A stretch of DNA of 64,000 nucleotides from NCBI GenBank assembly GCA_949948735.1, contig CATLGV010000021.1, positions 1-64,000 on the forward strand, given 5' to 3'. The DNA is from an uncultured Lachnospiraceae bacterium. Lineage in GTDB: Bacteria; Bacillota; Clostridia; Lachnospirales; Lachnospiraceae. Shown in pieces: positions 58,222 to 64,000 of the stretch. Every line of letters begins with the position of its first letter. Positions within the stretch are counted from its first letter, which is position 1. The notes below the pieces were generated by a model. The model saw only the letters and a list, made by a program, of their open reading frames with translations, was not told where the DNA came from and ran no database searches. Made by a program: the position numbers and the translations under genes.

Positions 58222-59469
58222 ATGGTAATGGCAGAAATAAAAAATTTTAATCGGAATCAGTACCTTCTGAAAGGAAGTAAACATACAAACAGCGCATATG
58301 ATGACGATGATGAGAAAGAAAACAAATCCCTCAACAGTATGCTTGCGAGGCACAGGCAGATTAAGCTCTATACGGTGCTGGGGGTAGTGGCAGCCATTAT
58401 CGTTGCGGCGCTGTGTCTTTATTTTAACTGGAAAAATGCGGTATACACAGATTATGAGGTGGTACAGCAAAATGAGTGGATACGCGCCGGTGAGACGAGA
58501 TGCCTGAATCTCGGCGGGGCGTTGTTTACATACAGCAATGACGGTATGAGCTGCACGGACACCAGAGGAAAGGTGATTTGGAATCAGACCTATGAGATGC
58601 AGAATCCGATTATTCGGACATGCAGGAATACCGTTGCGGTAGGCGATTATAACGGCAGAAGCATTTATGTGGCCAACACACAGGGCATACTCGGGACAAT
58701 CGACACGGCTATGCCTATTCGTGATTTCTGCGTATCCGCCAACGGTATTGTCGCCGCTGTTCTGGACGATTCCTCCGTAACGGCGATATATGTGTACAGC
58801 ACGGCGAAGGCAGACCCTCTTGTGTACTTTAAGACTACGATGAGCAAATCCGGCTATCCGGTTGCACTGGATATTTCCGCCGACGGGACGCGGATGGCAG
58901 TTTCCTATTTAAAGGCAGAAAACGGCAAGGTAACCTCGAGCGTGGGCTTTTACAATTTTTCGAAGGTGGGGCAGAATTATACCGACAACATGGTCGGCGG
59001 CTACGGCTACTCCGACGCGGTGGTTCCGCTGATTCACTTCATGGAGAACGATACCGTGTTTGCGGTGGCAGACAACGGCCTTATGTTTTACCGCGGCAGG
59101 CAGATACCTGAGAATATAATGAATATAGCCATATCAGAGGAGATACAGAGCGTTTTTTATAATGACACGCATGTCGGTCTGGTGTTCTATAACCCGACAG
59201 GGGAGACTACCTACCGGCTGGAGGTATATGATACGAACGCCAAAAAGGTAAGTGAGATTTCGTTTAACGTAGATTATACGGACATTCTTTTTGATTCGGC
59301 GGGGATTATGATTCGAAGCGACAGCGAGCTGCTGGTATATGATTGGGATAACCGGCTGAAATACGAAGGCGGCTTCAAGGAGCGTATTGCGTGCCTGCTT
59401 CCCTCCGGAAATATTTCGAAATATACCATTGTCACGGATGATACGATACAGCAGATAACATTGTATTAG
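58222..59469 (+). CDS. DUF5711-like membrane-anchored beta-propeller protein
   Basis: One TM then repeated beta segments typical of WD/NHL-type propellers. Confidence 0.7.
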   Translation: MVMAEIKNFNRNQYLLKGSKHTNSAYDDDDEKENKSLNSMLARHRQIKLYTVLGVVAAIIVAALCLYFNWKNAVYTDYEVVQQNEWIRAGETRCLNLGGALFTYSNDGMSCTDTRGKVIWNQTYEMQNPIIRTCRNTVAVGDYNGRSIYVANTQGILGTIDTAMPIRDFCVSANGIVAAVLDDSSVTAIYVYSTAKADPLVYFKTTMSKSGYPVALDISADGTRMAVSYLKAENGKVTSSVGFYNFSKVGQNYTDNMVGGYGYSDAVVPLIHFMENDTVFAVADNGLMFYRGRQIPENIMNIAISEEIQSVFYNDTHVGLVFYNPTGETTYRLEVYDTNAKKVSEISFNVDYTDILFDSAGIMIRSDSELLVYDWDNRLKYEGGFKERIACLLPSGNISKYTIVTDDTIQQITLY

Positions 59470-59512
59470 TGTGCGGGCGCTGCCGGCATGCTAAACGGAG
59501 GAATAAGCGGAT

Positions 59513-59980
59513 ATGAATACTTTACTGGCAATTGTCATTATCATACTGGCGGCAGGCGCGATTTGCGGCTATCGCCGCGGATTTTTGGAGAGCGTTGTGC
59601 GGATAGTATCCTGTATTCTGGGAATATTCGTGGTCATTATTGTCGCCAAGGGAATCGGCAGCTTCATGCAGGGAAGCTTTTTCAGCGTTCTAATGGCCCT
59701 GATACTTTTGGTCGCAATACGGATTATTCATAAGCTCGTAAAGCTTTTGATCGATTCGCTGAAGCTGGTGCGGGCGCTGCCGGCCGGCCGGCTGGTGGAT
59801 AAGCTTATCGGCGCCGTTATCGGCTTTGCCGAGGCGGTTTTCGTGATATGGCTCCTGTTTCTGCTGATAGGAAGCTTTGACCTGATGCATTTAAACGCAT
59901 GGGTGAACGAGCAGGTAGCGCAGAGCCGGCTTTTGAGGCTGCTGTACTATTCAAATTATATCGTGCTGTTGTTAAAGTAA
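59513..59980 (+). CDS. CvpA family protein
   Basis: AICGYRRGFLESVVRIVSCILGIFVVIIVAKGIG…. Confidence 0.8.
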   Translation: MNTLLAIVIIILAAGAICGYRRGFLESVVRIVSCILGIFVVIIVAKGIGSFMQGSFFSVLMALILLVAIRIIHKLVKLLIDSLKLVRALPAGRLVDKLIGAVIGFAEAVFVIWLLFLLIGSFDLMHLNAWVNEQVAQSRLLRLLYYSNYIVLLLK

Positions 59981-60114
59981 AGCAGCGTCCCCGACTGCCA
60001 AAGACCATTCAAACTGCCGACCGGCCGGCGTTTGATTTCCGCGAGCAAAGCGCCAGACGGCATTCGCGTGTGGCATCAGAAGCTGCAATAAATCCGCGAA
60101 AATCCCGCCTGGAA

Positions 60115-60570
60115 CTATATCGTTGTAAGAGGGAATTTTTTATAGCCTCTGGCCTTCTTGATCTGCTTGAGGTCCTTTCTGGTGAGCTCGGAGGCCACGA
60201 GCATTTCCTCGCCGGAAAGCGCGTCCTTTATCCAGAACTGATAGCTGTTGTCCTTCGACATAAGGCCGGACGGCTTATTGGCAGTAATATGCTTTGCGTA
60301 AGGCTGCAATTCCTGACAGCATCCGTCGCCGCTTGACATTTCCGCCTTTGCTTCTTTATTTTTCAGCTCCACGCCTCTTCCGCATACCGGACACATTTTA
60401 AAATATTTAATTTTCACAGGGAAAAGCGGTATGTACTCCAAATGTGCCCATATTGTGTTCTTTACATATCCTTTTTGGTAGGTCTTCTGGCAGAAGGGAC
60501 ATTCCTCCTTCGGCCCGAAATACCCCGCCAACTTCGTAAAAACATGAGTTCCGTAAACAATGACTGCCAT
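60115..60570 (-). CDS. Zinc-ribbon domain protein
   Basis: CPFCQKTYQ…FKMCPVCGRGVEL. Confidence 0.65.
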   Translation of the reverse strand: MAVIVYGTHVFTKLAGYFGPKEECPFCQKTYQKGYVKNTIWAHLEYIPLFPVKIKYFKMCPVCGRGVELKNKEAKAEMSSGDGCCQELQPYAKHITANKPSGLMSKDNSYQFWIKDALSGEEMLVASELTRKDLKQIKKARGYKKFPLTTI

Positions 60571-60712
60571 GGTGAGTGCTCCTTTTCAAAATTGATGTTC
60601 ATCCGGCATAGCGGTGAATAGTTGATTCGTGCAAATGCATGCACATACGTAAAGTATAGCATGCCCTGCGGCTTTCTGTCAAAAAATGTTTATACCCTCA
60701 ATTGCAAAGGCA

Positions 60713-60742
60713 CAAAAAAGCTCCTGCCGTGAGGGCAGGCTA
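60713..60742 (-). terminator. Terminator-like hairpin on the minus strand
   Basis: Minus strand AGCCTGCC-ctcac-GGCAGGAGCTTTTTT. Confidence 0.5.
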
Positions 60743-60833
60743 AAAAGCGCAACAGATCAGGATTGATTTGATGGCTTCGCCGTAGTATACTCGGTGGTGT
60801 CAGCGAAAAATCAGAATCGGTGGAGGAATAGCT

Positions 60834-61421
60834 ATGAAAGACTTCATATTTATTACGGGAGCAAGCGGTATAGGTAAGACCACTTTGGCAAATGGACTCC
60901 TTGAACACTATAGAACGACATGCGTAGAGCAGCATATGATACCTGAGTTTATTTCACGGGACGGCGTTGAGGAAATGACCGGCGAGCTGGAAGAACGTAC
61001 TTGCTGGGAAAATCAGGTAGCAATGCTCATGTGTTTTCATCGGCTTGGTTATAAGAATATAATCGCATCCGATATCGATGACTTAAGAACGGCTGATATC
61101 CCTATTGTATTTAAGGGAACTGATTTTATCACTATAAAGCTTATATCCGGTGATTTGCAGCAGATCAGGGAACAGATGAGAAACCGCCCCAATAACGGAC
61201 TGATAGATTTTGAGCTGCAGAGAAAAATGAACGAAAAGAATATCAGGCGGGCTCCCCTTATAAACGAGGTTGAAATTGATGTTGCAGGCAAATCCATACG
61301 AGAGGTGTTTGAGCAAGCCATAAATATCATAGAAACTACGTCTTCCGTTTTGGAATATGAATACACAAAACCGCCAAAAGAGATGTTTTATTCCTGGGTC
61401 TTTGCAAACGGATTGAGGTAA
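60834..61421 (+). CDS. P-loop kinase-like protein
   Basis: FIFITGASGIGKTTLANGLLEHY. Confidence 0.65.
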   Translation: MKDFIFITGASGIGKTTLANGLLEHYRTTCVEQHMIPEFISRDGVEEMTGELEERTCWENQVAMLMCFHRLGYKNIIASDIDDLRTADIPIVFKGTDFITIKLISGDLQQIREQMRNRPNNGLIDFELQRKMNEKNIRRAPLINEVEIDVAGKSIREVFEQAINIIETTSSVLEYEYTKPPKEMFYSWVFANGLR

Positions 61422-61572
61422 ATTCCCGTTTGTACGATTTTTCCATAAGCTTCCTGTAAGCACCAATGAAAAATGTAAGAAACACCGAAGAAAAATATGG
61501 AGAAAGGCACAAAAGCGGGAAGAAAGCATATACAAACGGTTACAGAAGGATCAGGCAGAAAAGGCGGACATT

Positions 61573-61848
61573 TTATAACTGTTCAAGTACGCTTCCAATG
61601 TCGCCGTTGATACATACGGATTGTGTTTCGATTTCTGCCGGACAGAACGCGTCCCCATTGTTGATACACGCATAAACTGCTTTAGGATTCCCTGCGGTCA
61701 GCCGCCAAAACAGATATTTAATAATGGCGGGGGTATTATAGCCAGTACCAAGCTCATACAGATTTTCATAAACAGGTCTGTCCGTATTCCGATAACGGTT
61801 GACTTTAATATAACGGCTCCAATACGCCCAGTGCTCCTCACGCCATAA
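61573..61848 (-). pseudogene. Start-less 91-codon reading frame (gene remnant)
   Basis: LWREEHWAYWSRYIKVNRYRNTDRPVYENLYELGTGYNTPAIIKYLFWRLTAGNPKAVYACINNGDAFCPAEIETQSVCINGDIGSVLEQL*; no ATG/GTG/TTG start found. Confidence 0.5.
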
Positions 61849-62794
61849 TTATTACAATCTTACCGTTTATTTTTCCATTCTCCATATCCTCACACGCCTT
61901 TGCAATATCCGCAAAAAGGTAGCGTTTTCCGATACGAGGGGTAAGGTTATGTGTATCCAGAAAAGTAAATAGCTCATTGATTGTTTCCTGTGCAGGCGTG
62001 TTGCTGAAGAAGCCTGTCAAATAAATACCGTTTGGAATGTCTTTGATCGGGTCAAAACCATTCCATGTGTATACGCCGCCCAAATTGCCCGTATTACAGA
62101 CTATTCCGCCTTTTTCCATACAGGACAGGGTACTTTTAAGCGTCTTTATTCCAACCAGCTCCAGGGCTTTTGTAATGCCCAAAACCTGCCCCTTTAATGA
62201 GCCATTGTCGAGCAAAACTACGTCTGCCCCGCAGTCGGTCAACAACTGCATTTTGCTTTCTCTATGGGTGGTTGCTGTAACTTTACAGCCTAAAGCCTTT
62301 GCAATCTGAATAGCCGCATAGCCTAAAGCGCAGGTGCCGCCCCGGACGAGCAGATGGTCGCTGCTTTTTAAGGAAAGACATTCAAAGAGAGAACCCCATG
62401 CGGTAAAGTAGGTTTCGGGTATCGCCGCAAGCTGCTCCCATGACAGGCTCGTGTCTACCGCAAAAACATGGTGCGCGGGAAGCAGGGCGTATTCTGCATA
62501 GCTGCCATGAAACTCTCGCCCCATGCCGCCCATGAGGGCAATTACCTTCTGCCCGGTTCTAAAAGCAGTATTGGAAGCGTCCGCAATCTCCCCGACACAT
62601 TCAATACCGGGAATAATGGGTTTTTGAATATATGGGGCGGATATTTCTGATTTCCGTAATATCTGCTCGGAATGGTTCATGCCAAATGCCCTGATACGGA
62701 CAAGCACCCAGCCGGGCTTTACTGCAGGTGTGGGATATACCGCTATTTTTACCTCTGTACTTTCCGTGGGTTTTGTCAAAATGACTGCTTTCAT
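61838..62794 (-). CDS. Zinc-binding-type alcohol dehydrogenase/quinone oxidoreductase (MDR family)
   Basis: MKAVILTKPTESTEVKIAVYPTPAVKPGWVLVRIRAFGMNHSE…; start placed at 62794, ORF-track extension upstream not accepted. Confidence 0.85.
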   Translation of the reverse strand: MKAVILTKPTESTEVKIAVYPTPAVKPGWVLVRIRAFGMNHSEQILRKSEISAPYIQKPIIPGIECVGEIADASNTAFRTGQKVIALMGGMGREFHGSYAEYALLPAHHVFAVDTSLSWEQLAAIPETYFTAWGSLFECLSLKSSDHLLVRGGTCALGYAAIQIAKALGCKVTATTHRESKMQLLTDCGADVVLLDNGSLKGQVLGITKALELVGIKTLKSTLSCMEKGGIVCNTGNLGGVYTWNGFDPIKDIPNGIYLTGFFSNTPAQETINELFTFLDTHNLTPRIGKRYLFADIAKACEDMENGKINGKIVIIMA

Positions 62795-62835
62795 TTTTCT
62801 TTTTTTCCTTTCCGCTATGTTTTGCTTTGCTGCAT

Positions 62836-62965
62836 CGAGCCATGCCAGGTTCAATTCCGCTTCGCTGCAGTTCACTTGACGGCTGTCGCCGTATAGTACA
62901 GCCGTCATAAATATGGCTGTGAGCAGGCTCCCGCCATATTTACGCCTGCTGTCCTGCATGGCTCG
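62836..62965 (-). other. Compact structured element: closing stem, hairpin and H-type pseudoknot potential
   Basis: 62836-62849 pairs with 62953-62965; hairpin 62878-62906; interleaved stems 909-917/933-941 and 922-928/944-950 (+62000). Confidence 0.6.
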
Positions 62966-64000
62966 TAGCTTTCCAACATTGCGGGTCTGCGCCATAGAAA
63001 CTGCCGTTTGTGCCATATGCTACGGCGGGGCAGCCACGGCAAAACCTTAACAGCTCGCAGCTTGCACATTTTTCGAACTTTCCATAATCCCGGTAGCTCT
63101 CCATGCTTTTACCTGTCCAGACATCAGCGATTCTGTCAGTAAAAACATTTCCCACTTTGCTTTTTAGCCTCCGGCAGGCATATATATCCCCCGTAGGTAA
63201 AATCGTCAAATGGCAGTTGCCGCAGTTGCAGCCGCCGTATATCATATCCGGCTTTGCGTCTTCCGGGATTTTGAAAATTCCTTTTTCATACAGATACAGC
63301 GTCCAAAGGTGGTCTTTTAAATTAAAATATGTTTCACACCCTGCTTCTTCACAGGATTTGAATTTTGTATAGCAGGTATCTAATAATGTCCTGTATTCCA
63401 GCGGGGTCATTCCCGTTTCTTCCTCCCCGGCAGCCGGCTGTCGTTTTGTGGGACAGTAGCGGGCAAATGCGAACACGTCTACCTTGTGTTTTACTACGGT
63501 GTCAATAATATCGGGGATTTCAGAAATATTTGTCCCGGATACGGTTGTCATAATGACGGAACGCATTCCTGCTTTTTTGATACACGGTATTTTTTCCAGT
63601 GTACAGTGAAAAGAGCCGGGTTTGCGAAACCAGTCATGCGTTTTTTCCATGCCGTCAAGGGACATTTGATATTTTTCGCAGCCCATGTCTTTTAGCTTTC
63701 TGCATACCTCATCATTCAGGTGAAACGGATTGCCAAGTATTGTAAAGGGTACTCCGTTTTCTTTGAACAGATTTAGCAGCTTCCAAAAATCGGGGTGCAG
63801 GATCGGATCGCCGCCAGTGAGGTAAAAATAAGGCAGGCGGTTGTATTTATTGCACATTTCAAGGCAGTTTTCAAAGACAGACTGCATTTGTTCCCAAGAC
63901 ATACTATCTAATGCCTTACAGTTGTTTTCAGAAAAAATGTAACAGTGCTTGCAGCGTTGGTCGCACTCGTCCGTGATGTGCCATTGAAAAGCGAAGTATT
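62940..64000 (-). CDS. Radical SAM/SPASM peptide maturase-like protein (possibly ACGX-system family), 5' end beyond window
   Basis: Frame is open to the window edge upstream of ATG 63902: …YFAFQWHITDECDQRCKHCYIFSENNCKALDSMSWEQ (CxxxCxxC); C-term SPASM-like cysteines. Confidence 0.8.
   Translation of the reverse strand, partial: YFAFQWHITDECDQRCKHCYIFSENNCKALDSMSWEQMQSVFENCLEMCNKYNRLPYFYLTGGDPILHPDFWKLLNLFKENGVPFTILGNPFHLNDEVCRKLKDMGCEKYQMSLDGMEKTHDWFRKPGSFHCTLEKIPCIKKAGMRSVIMTTVSGTNISEIPDIIDTVVKHKVDVFAFARYCPTKRQPAAGEEETGMTPLEYRTLLDTCYTKFKSCEEAGCETYFNLKDHLWTLYLYEKGIFKIPEDAKPDMIYGGCNCGNCHLTILPTGDIYACRRLKSKVGNVFTDRIADVWTGKSMESYRDYGKFEKCASCELLRFCRGCPAVAYGTNGSFYGADPQCWKATSHAGQQA

Noticed and set aside
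62795-63016. N-terminal extension of the dehydrogenase (MAQTAVSMAQ…)
   Set aside because: Reads through the structured element and the rSAM 3' end; the family start MKAVILTKP at 62794 fits better.

Overview
Chromosomal window with Lachnospiraceae-like gene content (gene families and order, not a database match). Left end (1-81) is the C-terminus of a large serine recombinase. It sits directly against a long 5'-truncated reading frame, which looks like the end of an integrated mobile element that split a gene. Next comes an unusual 15-kb cluster (~82-15252). It holds the 899-aa fragment, a clostripain-like C11 peptidase, a small XRE regulator, an amidase+lysozyme endolysin with no phage structural genes, two DUF2589-type paralogues with two small proteins, and a partner-switching module (STAS; beta-propeller/sensor/MFS fusion; GNAT; sensor-PP2C-HATPase). 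This is my best candidate for an undescribed system. The rest is mostly housekeeping or sporulation: cca, spore-coat kinase, PEGA lipoprotein, hup, rqcP-yabP-yabQ-divIC-spoIIE-tilS-hpt-ftsH, DEAD-box helicase, xpt, mscL, pfk, dnaX-ybaB-recR, galM. Accessory blocks are interspersed: a LytTR two-component system with paired ABC exporters, an M1-peptidase/ABC permease fusion with a two-component system, an XRE-controlled NatAB-CPBP operon with a phased operator array, and a radical SAM/SPASM locus at the right end with a compact pseudoknot-capable element. All calls come from reading the sequence and supplied translations. No database search was run.
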